A DNA stretch of 64,000 bases from Pseudeuparius sepicola (lineage: Eukaryota; Arthropoda; Insecta; Coleoptera; Anthribidae), in assembly GCA_963920635.1 (NCBI GenBank), contig OY987306.1, forward strand, positions 14,216,001-14,280,000, written 5' to 3'. Each line of letters opens with the position of its first letter. The stretch's first letter is position 1. The position numbers and the translations under genes are program-made. Of the stretch, positions 44,923 to 57,579 are shown in pieces. Under the pieces are notes generated by a model. That model was not told where the DNA came from. It did not search any database and saw only the letters and a list, made by a program, of their open reading frames with translations.

Positions 44923-45535
44923 ATCTGCGCCACAAATAAATTTTAGAAAATTTAAATTATCTTCGTTTGTGTAATTTAAGCGCGCCGGAATCAGTGTTGA
45001 CAATAATTTATAAACCAAGTGACATTTCCTCAGCCGCGATTGTCTTTTCAACGTCCAGGGCTAATATGATTTTCCAAGCGTTAAGCAAACCCCGCATTTT
45101 ATGGGCGAAAAGTGTGTTTTTCGTAAATTAATCGAAAATTACTGCATTTAGGTATAGGAAACCTTACACAAAGTTGTCATCATTTTTAGTGGTGAATAAG
45201 ATCGAATTTAAAAAAATGGGGGTTTCCATTTCCATTCCGAGATTGAAGCACATTTTGAACGTAATTTTTATTCATATTTTGTGAACACCCTGTATAAGAA
45301 CGGATTTATTTCTCAGCAGAGATCACTAGGTCAGGGCTTCTGTTACACGATGCCAAAAATTCGTTTTGAAATTTCGCGATTTCCTCGTATAAATTGCTAA
45401 TTGACTTTAGGTCTGCACCTGTAATTTTTTTCGGAAAAATGCAAATATCTCAAAAACGGGTGGATTTAGACATAGGATATGTTGCATGTTTTTGTTCCAA
45501 AATGATGCCTATAATCCAAAAATGCAATAATATAC
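44923..45535. other. No gene; AT-rich intergenic DNA
   Basis: Nothing recognisable except CACCCTGTATAAG at 45290, a short motif scattered through the window. The frame 45394-45615 shows no family features. Confidence 0.35.
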
Positions 45536-45722
45536 AGGGTGTTCCATTTGAGATAAGAAAGTTGATATCGACTTCCGGTATAACCGGAAGTGCCAGATTC
45601 ACCAAAATATTTTAGTTGAGCAGCGCCTATCGGCATTGGTGAGGTGCCAAATTTTCAGAATTTTTCCACTTTTAGTTTTCCATATATAGATCGATGCAGT
45701 TCGTGGTGGGCCACCCTGTATA
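45536..45722. repeat. Small inverted-repeat element bounded by TACAGGGTG / CACCCTGTA
   Basis: ATACAGGGTGTTCC at the left faces GGCCACCCTGTATAC at the right, about 185 bp in all. This is a MITE-sized unit. Confidence 0.4.
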
Positions 45723-46239
45723 CGGACCTAATAAAACGTAAGATGCATCATAAACATACGTAAAAGACATATAGAAGGTAATATTTTTTTGCATATTCCC
45801 CGCTACAAAAAAAACTGGATCCCTATGTATTAGAGAGAGACAGACCTTTCACAGGATGTTGACGGTCATGCATGAACCTCGGACGTACAATATTCCTTGA
45901 TCAGTATTAAGCATGGATACAAAATAATGCAGATAAAGCGAAAACAGAAGTTAGCTACATGTAATTGTCCTCAAATCAAGCAAGCTGAAATTTTCCCCCA
46001 ACGTTGCCAAATAACAGAATGCGTATACAGTTATCGTTATTTTTAATAATGTCAAAGAATAGAACAAGATTTTGTTGGGTAAATATGACAACGCTGGCGC
46101 CATAAAGTTTTAATAAAAAATTATATTCTTCGGTCGCCGACCACAGATTGTTTGTTGTTCAAAACCAGCCTCGACGTAGACATCCGTCACCGAGCGCACA
46201 AGAACGTACCTGAATAAGGAAAAAAACTCTAAGTATGTA

Positions 46240-47135
46240 CAACATAGTTGAGGGGGGTGTCCATTTTAGGAAGATATTAATGTAGAAATGTAAAAGAAAG
46301 TATATATGTCTTTATTATCCTATAAAAACTTTTATACTACTACTATTGTGTGGTCGGTAGGTCTCTCTTTTTATCCTTTCTATTTTTGTATTTTTATGTA
46401 TTTTATAAGTTACAGTTTTCTGTATTTTTCTAGACTGATGTTTCTACTTGTGTCAATTGGTAGGGCGGTCAATCGATGAGGGGCACCAGGGTCGGCCGAA
46501 TTGCTCTCCACAAATGTCATCTGTTAAATAATAAACGGAGTAAAATATTAATTTTTTGGAATAATTTCTAATAATCAGTAAGTAGTTATCCATTTTTTAC
46601 AGTTTTATGTTCGAATAATTATTAAGCAACTTTTTTCAGTTGATCCGAATGTATACTGGACCATGATAATTGTTTTTTGAAACCAAATTGATAAAAGTAA
46701 AACAAATTTGAGGTTAATTTGCAACAATATTTAAAAAAATAAAAAAAATAAATAGGTGGTTGAGTTTAGATGATTTTAACCACCCTGGAATTTAAATAAT
46801 TGTGGTGGAATTAATATTTTGGTCCTGTTTGCCGTTATTGACTTAAAGTAGCCGGAGAATGTACACCTTCACCCCATGGATTGACAACTCTCTAATTTTG
46901 TGTTAAATGTAAGTTTTTTGGGTTATTTAACTTTTTTTTAACCTTTATATAGACGTGGTATTTGTTGTTAAAGTTGTTAACGTATGTTTTTTCGTTGATG
47001 GTAGTTTTAAGATCGATGATGCAAAACGGTTGTTGGGTTGTTGTTTGCGAAACCGGTAATCCACATAAAAGTTTTTATAGGATAATAAAGACATATGTAC
47101 TTTCTTTTACATTTCTACATTATGTACAACATATT
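46240..47135. repeat. Inverted-repeat unit (~0.9 kb)
   Basis: TAATGTAGAAATGTAAAAG through CTTTATTATCCTATAAAAAC (46278-46332) is inverted at 47070-47122, with ATGTACAACAT at the outer ends. The inside holds no gene, and the ends suggest a decayed MITE. Confidence 0.45.
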
Positions 47136-47318
47136 GTTTCTAAAAATCTGTGTGCATTATGAAATTTCCAAGCGATATACGAAAATTTAATTCTACAAAA
47201 TATGAACACGAATTTATTTTGTTATAGATCACATCGGTGATGATCGGTACTGACGGACTCCTGATGTTGCTGCTTTTTTTCGATTCGTCTTGCGATTTGA
47301 ACGAGAAAATCTGAATTG

Positions 47319-47702
47319 TAAGTAAAAATATTTCTTAACTTGACCACTAGAATTGACACTACCGATGCTTTACTAATTATAAATTAATTTTTAGAAAAAT
47401 GGATTCAAACAAAATTAATTCACGTTCTCTGCTACAATCACAACCAGCTGTCAAACTTAACCCAGCTGCCTAAAGACATACCGTTTCAAATCTTGGGTAG
47501 TAAAATCGTCAAAGGCAAATTTGGAGAAAATGTACTACTGCAGCTCAAGCAAGGTGCTGTGTTCCTACCAAATCGAGTGACAGAAGACTTCAGACCACGT
47601 CTGAGTGAGTTTGAATCAAAGACATTTTCGATAATCTACAGAGGCGAACAAGATCTGGGAAAGAGTTACCCTGCAGCTAAATTTGAAATTGTAATATATT
47701 AG
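47319..47702 (+). pseudogene. Small unknown protein gene, frameshifted, with a possible 5' intron
   Basis: I do not recognise the family. The conserved part encodes KGKFGENVLLQL, GAVFLPNRVTEDFRPRLSEF and SFSIIYRGE-like blocks, ending KFEIVIY at 47702. The ATG at 47400 is out of frame with it, so a frameshift near 47445 is needed. A GTAAGT donor at about 47319 and a TTTTTAG acceptor ending at 47394 would remove a short intron just before the ATG. AATAAA is at 47785. It shares a pattern (K-x-GE, LP-x-R-x-T-x-x-F-x-P) with 51704-52012. The length (about 90-100 residues) and beta-rich look suggest an OB-fold-like protein; that is a guess. Confidence 0.5.
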
Positions 47703-48579
47703 TTTTTTATCTCAAGTAAATAGCTATTCTACAAGAGCAAATTGTGAAATACGTATGTGCAATATACAGCTTTTTTAAATAAGAAATAAACACTTCGAAA
47801 AACATAGTGTCTTTATTTTAGTAATAATAATGACTTTAAATGGCCACAGTTTTTGGATTTATAGTCGCGATTACCTGAATAAAATTATTATACTATTTTA
47901 ATTACAAATTAAAAAAATATTTTCAAATTCAACCAAAATCCCAATAATTCAACTCTTGGTGTTAGTTTTTATATTTTGAAGTTGTAATTCTTGCGGCTTG
48001 TCGGAGAATCATTTTTCAAGAGCATCAGATACGTAGACAAAAACTTTCAAATATGAAAGGATTCTTTACAGAAAAACACATAAATTTGCAATTGATAATT
48101 TTGGGAATATAAATTTCTTAAACTTACACAATTTAATCTGCAAAGGAACTAGAGTTATATTTTTGATAACAAAAATTGGCAGAGGAGATCAAACAAACAC
48201 AAAAAAATTCTAGCAATTTGTAGAAATATGTTGAAACCATAATATTTTACTAGGGTTTGAGAATCGTACACAGAGTTTAGCTCTAAATTTTACTAAATCA
48301 TACTAGGTGGTCTATGTCTAATATTTTTTTTGTTATTTACATACAGCAGTTTTTAAATCAGAGTATTAATAAATTGTTTAATATTTCATGTAATTTACTC
48401 ACTCTGTACATTACTTTGGTAAAAAAATGATAAATATATATAATACATAATATGTAGACTGCACGTTTACTTATTTATAATATGTAAATTTCGGAATTAG
48501 CACGTATCATGTTAGAATTTGTAAATATGTATTATATTTTATTATTATTTTCTGAAATTTATTTGTGGCGTAAACAGAT
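47703..48579. other. No gene; very AT-rich
   Basis: Poly(A) signal of the preceding small gene at 47785, then AT-rich sequence with no recognised repeat or frame. Confidence 0.4.
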
Positions 48580-49212
48580 CCATTGAATTTTAATTGGGTT
48601 TTTCGCCACCAAACTGGTTAAAAGACAACTTTTTCAAGTTGCCTGGAAAATTAATAAATTATTTACAGTAAATGAACTAAACTTTGAACTTGTAACTCAA
48701 AAAATATCTTCAACAAATTTGTTTCCTGAGCTTTCGGAGAATATATCTTCCTCCTTTCTCAAAGATCGTGTCACGTCAAAGTGAAATGAATCATTCATAA
48801 GGATGGTCGACCTCCTGCAAGACAGTTTTATTTTCATAAACATTTATTAGTATTTTTTGACAGTAAAGCTGTCGTATATCAAACGTCCCACTATAGCGGA
48901 ATAGTTCATCACTAGGGAATGTCAGCTCTTTTCTGTAAATTATCTTTAATATCCATTTTTGTAGAACTTTAGTCTTTCCAAATGGCTGAATCATTCATTT
49001 CACTTTGACGTTACATGATCTTTGAGAAAGGAGGAAGATATATTCTCCTTAAGCTCAGGAAACAAATTTGTTGAAGATATTTTTTGAGTTACAAGTTAAA
49101 AGTTTTGTTCATTTACTCTTAAGAATTTATTAATTTTCCAAACAACTCCAAACAACAAAAAAGTTTTCTTTTAACCAGTTTGGTGGCGAAAAACCCAATT
49201 AAAATTCAATGG
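48580..49212. mobile_element. Foldback element (GGTTTTTCGCCACC family), 633 bp
   Basis: Inverted arms of about 220 bp (48580-48798 and 48987-49212) start from CCATTGAATTTTAATTGGG. The arms include TTTTTCGCCACCAAACTG, CAACAAATTTGTTTCCTGAG and CTTTGACGT blocks. The 190-bp loop is non-coding. The flanks (GAT at left, GGAT/AT at right) suggest only a very short target duplication. Confidence 0.75.
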
Positions 49213-49368
49213 ATATTTTATTATTATTATTATATAAAAATGTGCAAAGGGTCCCGGGCTCTCTCTGTGTAGCAAGAAGATGGTGTGGAGTTTTAGTTGG
49301 TAGTGGTGAAAGCCGAGTCCCATACAGGGGAGTGCGTAAATGCATTTCTCCACACCATTAAAAAAAGG

Positions 49369-49400
49369 TCGGTAGGTAGGTAGGTAGGTATGTAGGTGTC
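49369..49400. repeat. (GGTA)n microsatellite
   Basis: A run of GGTAGGTAGGTA units with one interruption. Confidence 0.8.
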
Positions 49401-49429
49401 TATCTACAGTTGCTACGTCTCCCCCAAAT

Positions 49430-51230
49430 ATTGTCATAGAGGACTACCAGGTTTTTTTGGCGATTTGTACGGCAGCTTGGTGGGATGCACGACGGGATGG
49501 ATCTTGGGCGGGGATTTAAACGCTAAATCCCCCGTATGGGGATCGCCGCAGGAAGACAGAAGATGATACCTTCTCAGCGCTGCCCTGGCGTCGCTGGATG
49601 CGGTAATCCTTGACCAAAAAAATCTTCCTCGAGTTCGCCCAGGACTTTTCTCCAGCAATTTTTCTATGAGGCTTTGATGAGGCTCTGTTCAGGTTCTTCT
49701 TTGCGCGAGTAGTCCGCCCTAGCCGTTTGCTCCTCACGGGGCGAGGTCCTCACGTGGAGCTCACAGACGGAGAGAGAAGAATGCAAGCCAGAGCACTTTT
49801 CCCGGAGGCCCGGCGTCATGGTGGCAGAGGCCAGTGCCAACGGAGATTTCACCATTCACGGACGAGGAGCTATGCTACGCGGCGAAGAAGATCAGGCAGG
49901 GCCACGCCCCCGGTCCAGACGTACTTCCAGACGAAACGATCAAGATACTGGTCAAAGTGAGACGGGAATACATCAAAGACGTAATGAACTGCCTACTCAC
50001 GAAAGGGGATTTTCCCCAGAGAGTGGGAAGAGCCAAACTTTTTCTGCTGGAAAAGCCAAAAAGAACCAAGAAAAGGAGAAAACCGACACTATTTAATCTT
50101 TAAATGAACTATAGTAGTATTTTTATTAATAAAAATCGGCATAGGAGATCAAACGCAAAAAAATTCTAGCAATCTGTAAAAATATCTGGAGAAAGAAAGG
50201 AGAAAACCTACAGGCCGATATGCCTTCTCAGCGTGCTCGTAAAATTCCATTGACACCTATTAGCTAGAAGAATAGAGAAGGTACTCGAAGAAAATGGTGC
50301 ATTGTCAAGAAACCAGCATAGAATCAGGAGGGGACACTGTCCTGGCGGTTCAAGAGATGTTAGGCGCGGCCAACGAGGGAAGAGCTCGAAGCACAAACAA
50401 GTGGGGAGCTCTGATAAAGATCGACGTGCGAAGCGCTTTCAATACTGCCCAGTGGCCTTGGATAGTTACAGCACTCCAGGGCAAAGAGATTCCAACGTAT
50501 TTGTTAAACGTAGTAAAAGACTATAATGTCAGAGAGATCCATCAGGACGTCTCGTACACGCGTGATGCATACGCGTGTGAGAGTTCCCCAGGGATCTGTT
50601 CTGAGTCCAAGATTGTGCAATGTGATGTATAACGAGGTACTTAGAGTCCCACTCCCGGAAATGGTTAGGACAGTTGGCTTGCAGACGACGTGGCAGTGGT
50701 GGTTACAGGAAACAGCGAAGAAAGCCTGATCGCAAAGATCGAAGAAGCCTTGGAAATAATTAGAGTGTGGCTAGAGTCCAGAGGACTAAAAATGACACCA
50801 GAAAAAAACAGAAGCCATGTGTAACTAACAAAAGGCCCAAAAGTTTTCCCATAATATTGTGAAGTGAAGAAAAATGAAGAACTTTGTGCGCGGTGGCCAT
50901 GTCAATTATCTTATATGAGACACCGATATGGAAGAAAGCACTATACAACACAAACCTAAGGAACCTCCTGATTGGTATCCAAAGGAAAGTGACACGAAGA
51001 GTATGCAGAGCATACAGGATCGTGTCAGCGGCAGCTGCCGCGATCGAGGCTTAAGTGTCCTCCATATATCTCATGGTGGAGGAGAGATCTCGTTTGTGGG
51101 AAGCTCAAAGGCAAAGAAAGAAGCAGGATACTGGACAGATGGCAGGAGGAGATCCTCGGAGACCGCTGCTTCGACCAGCTCCCTCATCCCAGATCTCCGT
51201 GTCTGGGTCAGGGAACCACATTGCTAGCTG
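49430..51230 (+). pseudogene. R1-like LINE ORF2 (endonuclease and RT), broken
   Basis: Blocks in order across three frames. LGGDLNAKSPVWGSP (49503-49545) is from the APE-type endonuclease. FTDEELCYAAKKIRQGHAPG and ETIK follow at 49855-49945. RPICLLSVLVK and ALSRNQHRIRRG are at about 50213-50330. KIDVRSAFNTAQWPWI is at 50418-50465. VRVPQGSVLSPRLCN is at about 50575-50620. LADDVAVVVTG, the catalytic YADD-box equivalent, is at about 50680-50710. LYETPIWKKALYNTNLRNLL with RRVCRAYRIVSA is at 50910-51030. This is the R1-clade ORF2 that nicks target DNA and copies the RNA. It has many frameshifts and stops and is inactive. No matching ORF1 is next to it. Confidence 0.78.
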
Positions 51231-51703
51231 AGCTACGCACTCACTCAGGCCTTGTCAGGTCACAGATGTTTTGGCAGCTACACCTACACGAAAGTTTTGG
51301 CACCTACACCTACACCTACACCTACGTCGCGAAAAACTCGAGGGAGAGCTGGTGACTGGGGTACACCTTAGTAGATATACTAAGAGAGTTCCAAGCCACT
51401 CTTGCCCCATGTTAATCTCCATAAGACCAGAAATGCGTGCATTTTGGCTACGTCACAGCCGAGGTCACGTGACGTTACAGCTTGACCTCACTTGACCCTT
51501 GGGACACGTTTGACCCCCAGTTGACCTACGATTCTTGGAAGCCGGCTTGCCCCCACCCCTGACCCCACTCTTGCCGCTGTAAAGCCCCCACTCCTGACTT
51601 CACCGCCGGTGGAGGGGTGACACCTATATGTTTGATGGAGCGCAGTTCCTGCACCATTCTTAAGCCACTTGCAGTAAAAAAAAAACAATTCCTAAGCCAC
51701 AAA
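51231..51703. other. LINE 3' flank with CACCTA repeats
   Basis: It holds CTACACCTACACCTACAC-type short tandem repeats at 51281-51326 and a patch of repeated TTGACC words (51480-51530). No frame of interest. Confidence 0.5.
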
Positions 51704-52012
51704 ATGCAGTCGTTCGTGGAAAGTTTGAACAAGAATTTGGTTTTGAAGAGATTCGAGAGTTTGCAGAATTTGGAAGTGGGTGAAAAATTTCAAATAAAGA
51801 TGGTGGACAAGGTGAACACGAAGTACGGAGAAAAAATCTTCGTAGAGTGCGACGAATTTAAAACGGTGCTACCGCAACGCTACACCGCACAGTTTACGCC
51901 CCAACGGATCTAGGCCATGAACAAGGACATCGGCAATGGAAGGAAGTATTACCTGAAGAGTCTTGGGCCAGTCGGCAGGACTACAAATATCGAATTTGTT
52001 CTAGAAAATTAA
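51704..52012 (+). pseudogene. Small unknown protein gene, one in-frame stop
   Basis: Single frame from ATG 51704 to TAA 52012 with one TAG at 51911-51913, so about 102 codons if read through. Blocks are LEVGEKFQIKMVDKVNTKYG, FKTVLPQRYTAQFTP and KYYLKSLGPVGRTTNIEF. It resembles 47445-47702 in the order of a K-x-GE turn followed by LP-x-R-x-T-x-x-F-x-P. AATAAA lies near 52152. Short proteins of this shape occur near virus-like genes in insect genomes as far as I recall, but no function is assigned. Confidence 0.5.
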
Positions 52013-52343
52013 ATGTTCGAAGGATGGAAAAGTTGTATTATAGAAGAAAACTGGAGTAATATTTAAATAAATTAGAAACGTTGAAGCACGAAATCATAGC
52101 TTATGAAGTTAATAAGAAAATAAAGAACATTAACTTATGTAATTGATTCTTTAATAAACGTTTAAATGCATATCCTTTGCTTTATTTATGCTCACTGAGT
52201 ATGTATAAATATGCCTGATATTTGGATATTTGGATACGATATATAGGGTTTTCAAAATGCCTTAGTAATTTTTTATTTCGAAAACGCTTGCAGGCCTGCA
52301 ACTTATGGTGGCCTTGTTTACTGGCTATGCGTAGTGCGGGCCA
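52013..52343. other. No gene; poly(A) signal region
   Basis: 3' end of the preceding gene and AT-rich sequence without recognised features. Confidence 0.35.
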
Positions 52344-52585
52344 TTCATTACAAGGTGGCGCCACACGACAAAAACTTGATTTAATTTTTATTTTCACCTG
52401 AATAAAATAGTGACTGTATCTATTATTAGTTTGGTGACTCCTATAAGGTGTGTTTTTGGAGGATTTGTGTTTTGATCCAGTACGGATTTAATAAGATATG
52501 AGAATATTTGGAAAGAGTTATTGAGGAATGCTGTGTTGTAAAACTACTGATTCACAGCGCTAAGAGAACAAAGGCAATAATTGAT
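52344..52585. repeat. 242-bp segment repeated at 58214-58456
   Basis: Nearly identical to 58214-58456 (TTCATTACAAGGTGGCGCCA to AACAAAGGCAATAATTGAT). Only a few base differences were seen (GAAAGAGTT/GAAAGTGTT, GAGGAATG/GAGGAGTG). Confidence 0.85.
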
Positions 52586-52950
52586 CACAGAAAATATACG
52601 CTACGCGGACAGAAGTTCCACACAATGCAATTATTTGGCAGCCCGAAAGGAAGCCGGCTCTCAAAAGCCGGCTTCTCCTGGCTTTCAGCAGTGTCTATAG
52701 AAGAATTCTTCCATAGTTCTGCCTTCACGGCCGTGGTACTTTCATTACTCAATACTAGGCGGCAGCACGCTAGGAAAAAGCATCCGAAAGCGGCGTTGCC
52801 GGATTGTGCAAACAGTCTGTGGTTTTACCGAACTATAAAAATAAAGAGAAGATCTTTAATAAAATGAGCTTGCCCATTTAGAATTCAAGGTTAACAGTGA
52901 GGCTGTCAGCAGTAACTATAGAATTCTTCCCTCGAGAGATTTATTTTTAT
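52586..52950. other. No supported gene
   Basis: An open frame of 119 codons (52508-52867) crosses the repeat boundary and a GCCGGCTCTCAAAAGCCGGC hairpin. It lacks family motifs and is not called. Confidence 0.35.
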
Positions 52951-54998
52951 CGTCGTTTTTAGAAATGATATCCAATATTTTACGAATCATGGCTGAAAAA
53001 ATTACGGCGCAAAAACACCCCTCAAGGAAAAAAAATTATAACGACATTGTTGTTGGTCCGATTATCTGCCCCGTTTTTAGTAACGACGTTGCAAATTATT
53101 CCAGATGCTTGAACCCGTGTTAGAAAAAATTTACAGGCAAAAATCCCTTCCAACCCTCAGATAGATTTGCTTTTGGTCCGACTATCGTAGTTTTTGGAAA
53201 GCGTAGCCACTATAAACTATAACTCTTATTTCACGAATCCGTGGTAGAAAAAATTTACAAGACAAAAACTACCCCATGCGCCCTCTGAAAAATTGATAAT
53301 TCCATTGTTCTTAGTTCGATCTTCACCGTTTTAGCAAGGACGTTACAAATGATACCAAATTCACGAATTAGTGGTTGAAAAAAATTGTTAGGAAAAAACT
53401 ACACCCTCCCCCAGATATTGCTTTTGAGACGATTAGGTATTTAGTCGTTTTTTGAAGGGGCATTTATTATTTACTATAACCGTATTTCACCAATAGGTGG
53501 TTGAAAACATTTGCGGGCAAAAACTACCCGTCCCCACCCCCGGAAGTTTGTTTTTAATTTGATTATTGTCGTTTTTTGAAAACACATTCACTACATCCTT
53601 TATTTCACGAATCCATGGTTGAAAACATTTGCGGGGCAAAAACTACCCCTTCCCACCCCCGGAAGTTCGTTTTTAATTTGATTATTGCCGTTTTTTGAAA
53701 ATGCAATCACTATATTCCTTATTTCACGAATGCTTGGTTGAAAACATTTGCGGGGCAAAAACTACCCCTTCCCACCCCCGAAAGTTTGTTTTTAATTTTA
53801 TTATTGTCTTTTTTGAAAACCCATTCACTACATCCCTTATTTCACGAATCTGGGGGTTGAAAACATTTACGGGGCAAAAACTACCCCTTCCAACCCCCGG
53901 AAGTTCGTTTATAATTTGATTATTGCCGTTTTTTGAAAATGCAATCACTATATTCCTTATATCACGAATGCGTGGTTGAAAACATTTGGGGGGCAAAAAC
54001 TACCCCTTCCCACCCCGAAAGTTTGTTTTTAATTTGATTATTGTCATTTTTTGAAAATGCAATCACTATATTCCTTATATCGCGAATGCGTGGTTGAAAA
54101 CATTTGGGGGCAAAAACTAACCCTTCCCACCCCCGAAAGTTTGTTTTTAATTTTATTATTGTCGTTTTTTGAAAACACATTCACTGCATGTCTTATTTCA
54201 CGAATCTGGGGTTGAAAACATTTACGGGGCAAAAACTACCCCTTCCCACCCCCGGAAGTTCGTTTTTAATTTGATTATTGCCGTTTTATGAAAATGCAAT
54301 CACTGTATTCCTTATTTCACGAATCCGTGGTTGAAAACATTTTCGGGGCAAAAACTACCCCTTCCCACGCCAGAAAGTTTGTTTTTAATTTGATTATTGT
54401 CGTTTTTTGAGAACACATTCACTACATCCTTTATTTCACGAATCCGTGGTTGAAAACATTTACGGGGCAAAAACTACCCCTTCCCACCCCCGAAAGTTTG
54501 TTTTTAATTTTATTATTGTCGTTTTTTGAAAACACATTCACTACATCCCTTATTTCACGAATCTGGGGTTGAAAACATTTACGGGGCAAAAACTACCCCT
54601 TCCCACCCCCGGAAGTTCGTTTTTAATTTGATTATTGCCGTTTTATGAAAATGCAATCACTATATTCCTTATTTCACGAACCCGTGGTTGAAAACATTTT
54701 CGGGGGAAAAACTTCCCACGCCAGAAAGTTTGTTTTTAATTTGATTATTGTCGTTTTTTGAGAACACATTCACTACATCCTTTATTTCACGAATCCATGG
54801 TTGAAAACATTTGCGGGGCAAAAACTACCCCTTCCCACCCCCGGAAGTTCGTTTTTAATTTGATTATTGCCGTTTTTTGAAAATGCAATCACTATATCCC
54901 TTATTTCACGAATCCGTGGTTGAAAACATTTGCGGGGTAGAAACTACCCCTTTCGACCCCGAAAGTTTGTTTTTAATTTGATTATTGTGGTTTTTTGA
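52951..54998 (+). repeat. Satellite array 1 (~115-125-bp unit)
   Basis: Tandem units with ATTTCACGAATCCGTGG, TTGAAAACATTTGCGGGGC, AAAAACTACCCCTTCCCACC, and GTTTTTAATTTGATTATTG. The first few (52951-53500) are diverged and those from 53500 on are very similar. Minus-strand open frames here are products of the repeat. Confidence 0.85.
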
Positions 54999-56840
54999 AG
55001 GGGTGCTGGGGGTAGTTTTCGACCAACAATTTTTTTAACCACGAATTGGAATCATTGCAAACATACTTGCTAAAATTGGCGAGGATCCGACAATGAAGTT
55101 ATCATTTTTGTTCTTAAAGGGGTGCTGGGGGTAGTTTTCGCCCAAGAATTTTTTCCAAGCGCAAATTCGTGAATCTAGAGTCATTTAGAACGTACTTTCT
55201 AAAATCGACCTACAATCAAGTTATAATTTTTTTTAAAGAGTTGCTGGGGGTAATTTTCGCCCAACAATTTTTTAAAGTACAAATTTGTGCATCTGTGCTA
55301 AAAACGGTGGGAATCGTACCATGAAAGTTTCCTTTTTTTCTTTAAGGGGTAGTGGGGGTGGTTTTTGCCCAAGAAATTTTTTTCAACCACGAATTCGCGC
55401 ATCTAGAATCATTATAGGACCGTCCTTGCTAAAATTGGCGAGGATTTGACAATGAAGTTATCATTTTTGTTCTTAAAGGGCTGCTGAGGGTAGTTTTCGA
55501 AAAAGAATGTTTTCAAACGCAAATTCGTGAATCTAGAATTATTTAGAACGTACTTGCTAAAATCAGCCAAGATTCGATAATTAACTTATAATTGCTTTGG
55601 TGCTGGGGGTAGTTTTCGGCCAACAATTTTTTTAAAGCACAAATAATTTGTGCATCTGTAATCACTAGGTACGTCCTTGCCAAAAACTGTGGGAATTTAC
55701 CATGGAAGTTATATATTTTTTCTTTAAGGGGTAGTGGGGGTAGTTTTCGCCCAACAAATTTTTTTGAACCACAAATTCGCGCATCTGGAATCATTAGGAA
55801 CGTCCTTGCTAAAATTGCCGAGGATCCGACAATAAACTTGTCATATTTGTTTTTAAAAGGCTGCTGATGGTAGTTTTCGCACAAGAAATTTTTTCAACCG
55901 CGAGTTCGTGAATCTAGAGACAATGAAGTTATAATTTTTCAAAGGGATGCTGGAGTAGTTCCCGCCCAATAATTTGCTAAAAACGGTGCTAATCGTACCA
56001 TGAAAGTTAGCTTTCTTTAAGGGGTAGCGGGGGGCCCAACAAATTTTTTCAACCACGAATTCGCGCATCTATAGAATCATTATAGGAACGTCCTTGGTAA
56101 AATTGGCGAGGAGCCGACAATGAAGTTATCATTTTTGTTCTTAAAGGGGTGCTGAGGGTAGTTTTCGAACAAGAAATTTTTTCAACCGCGAATTCGTGAA
56201 TCTAGAGTCATTAAGAATGTACCTACTTGCTAAAATCGGCCAGGATCCGACAATGAAGTTATAATTTTTTTAAAGGGGTGCTTGGGGTAGTTTTCGACCA
56301 ACAAGTTTTTTAAGGTAGATACAAATTTGTACATTATCTGGAATCATTAGGAACGTCCTTGCTAAAACGGTGGGAATCGTACCATGAAAGTTATATTTTT
56401 TTCTTTAATACGGGGTAGTGGGGGTAGTTTTCGCACAACACATTTTTTCAACTACGAATTCGCGCATCTGGAATCATTAGGAACGTTCCTTGCTAAAATT
56501 GGAGAGGATTCGACAATGAAGTTATCATTTTTGTTCTTAAAGGGGCGTTGAGGGTAGTTTATTTCGCACAAGAAATTTTTTCAGCCACGATTTAGTGCAT
56601 CTGGAATCATTACGAACGTCCTTGCTAAAATCAGCGAGGATCCGACAATAAAGTTATCATTTTTTTCCTAAAGGGGTGCTGGGGTAGTTTATTCGCCCAA
56701 CAATTTTTTTAAAGCACGAATTTGAGCATCTGGGATCGTTAGCTAAAAATCGTGGTGGTAGTCGGGGTAACTTTCGCCCAACAAATTTTTTCAACCACGA
56801 ATTCGTGCATTTGGAATGATTAGGAACGTCCTTGCGGGGA
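54999..56840 (-). repeat. Satellite array 2, same family reversed
   Basis: Units read GGGGGTAGTTTTCGCCCAAC, TTTTTTCAACCACGAATTCG, GCATCTGGAATCATTAGGAA, and CGTCCTTGCTAAAAT. Reverse-complemented, they carry the same CACGAATTCGTGGTTGAAAA and AAAACTACCCCC blocks as array 1. The orientation switches once, near 54998. Confidence 0.8.
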
Positions 56841-57579
56841 TCATGATATTCATGATATCAAATGAATATTTCAATAATACAACAATACTTATAGGTAGAA
56901 AAAACATTTGGAAACAGAGATTTGAATGATAAATTTAATATGCAACAAGTATTATTCATGATTTATGATTTTATTCTGTAAACTTTGGTTAGGCCCAAAA
57001 TTATAAATAGTAAAAACCCATAAAATTGGTATCATTGACATCCTGTACATATTCTCTACATTGTAGAACAAATATTTACCGTATACTAAGTGTATAATTA
57101 GTAAATAAGATACGAATAAACTATATTATTTGTAACATCTTAATATATTTTAATCGGATAATTAATATTGGCTCTGAAGCACTCTGTATAGCTTAGTATA
57201 CGTCTTACGGATTCTACAAAGACGAAGCAAATAATAAAATAGCTATGCTCCCACTAGGTTATATTTCGTATAGTTCAAGGCCTCTGCCCGTCTGCCCGGA
57301 AATAGATTTTGATGACTGAAAGCCGCCGCCAGCATAGGCGCGTTTATGAAACCTTTATTCCTAAACCACCGGCAACACGGTTAGGCTCTTCAGCTGACTG
57401 CTGGCGCCTCTAGCGGTGACTTTTATCGGAGGTTATTTTACGGTTTTAAAAATAGAACGATTCTGCATCCGAGCGCCATCTGTTAGGCCAAGGCAAAACC
57501 AACTTTCAGTGTGCTATACATATTTTACGAGCCCAATGCTACTGACACTTCTGTCCGCGTAGCGTATATTTTCTGTGTA
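56841..57579. other. No gene recognised
   Basis: AT-rich to 57150, then mixed sequence with a GCGCCATCTGTTAG word. No frame or repeat could be identified. Confidence 0.35.

Noticed and set aside
52508..52867. A 119-codon plus-strand frame
   Set aside because: It starts inside the 242-bp repeat, crosses a hairpin and matches no family. The copy of its first part at 58380 is not followed by the same frame.
53724..54232. Minus-strand frames of 60-90 codons with similar sequence
   Set aside because: These are repeated translations of the satellite units.
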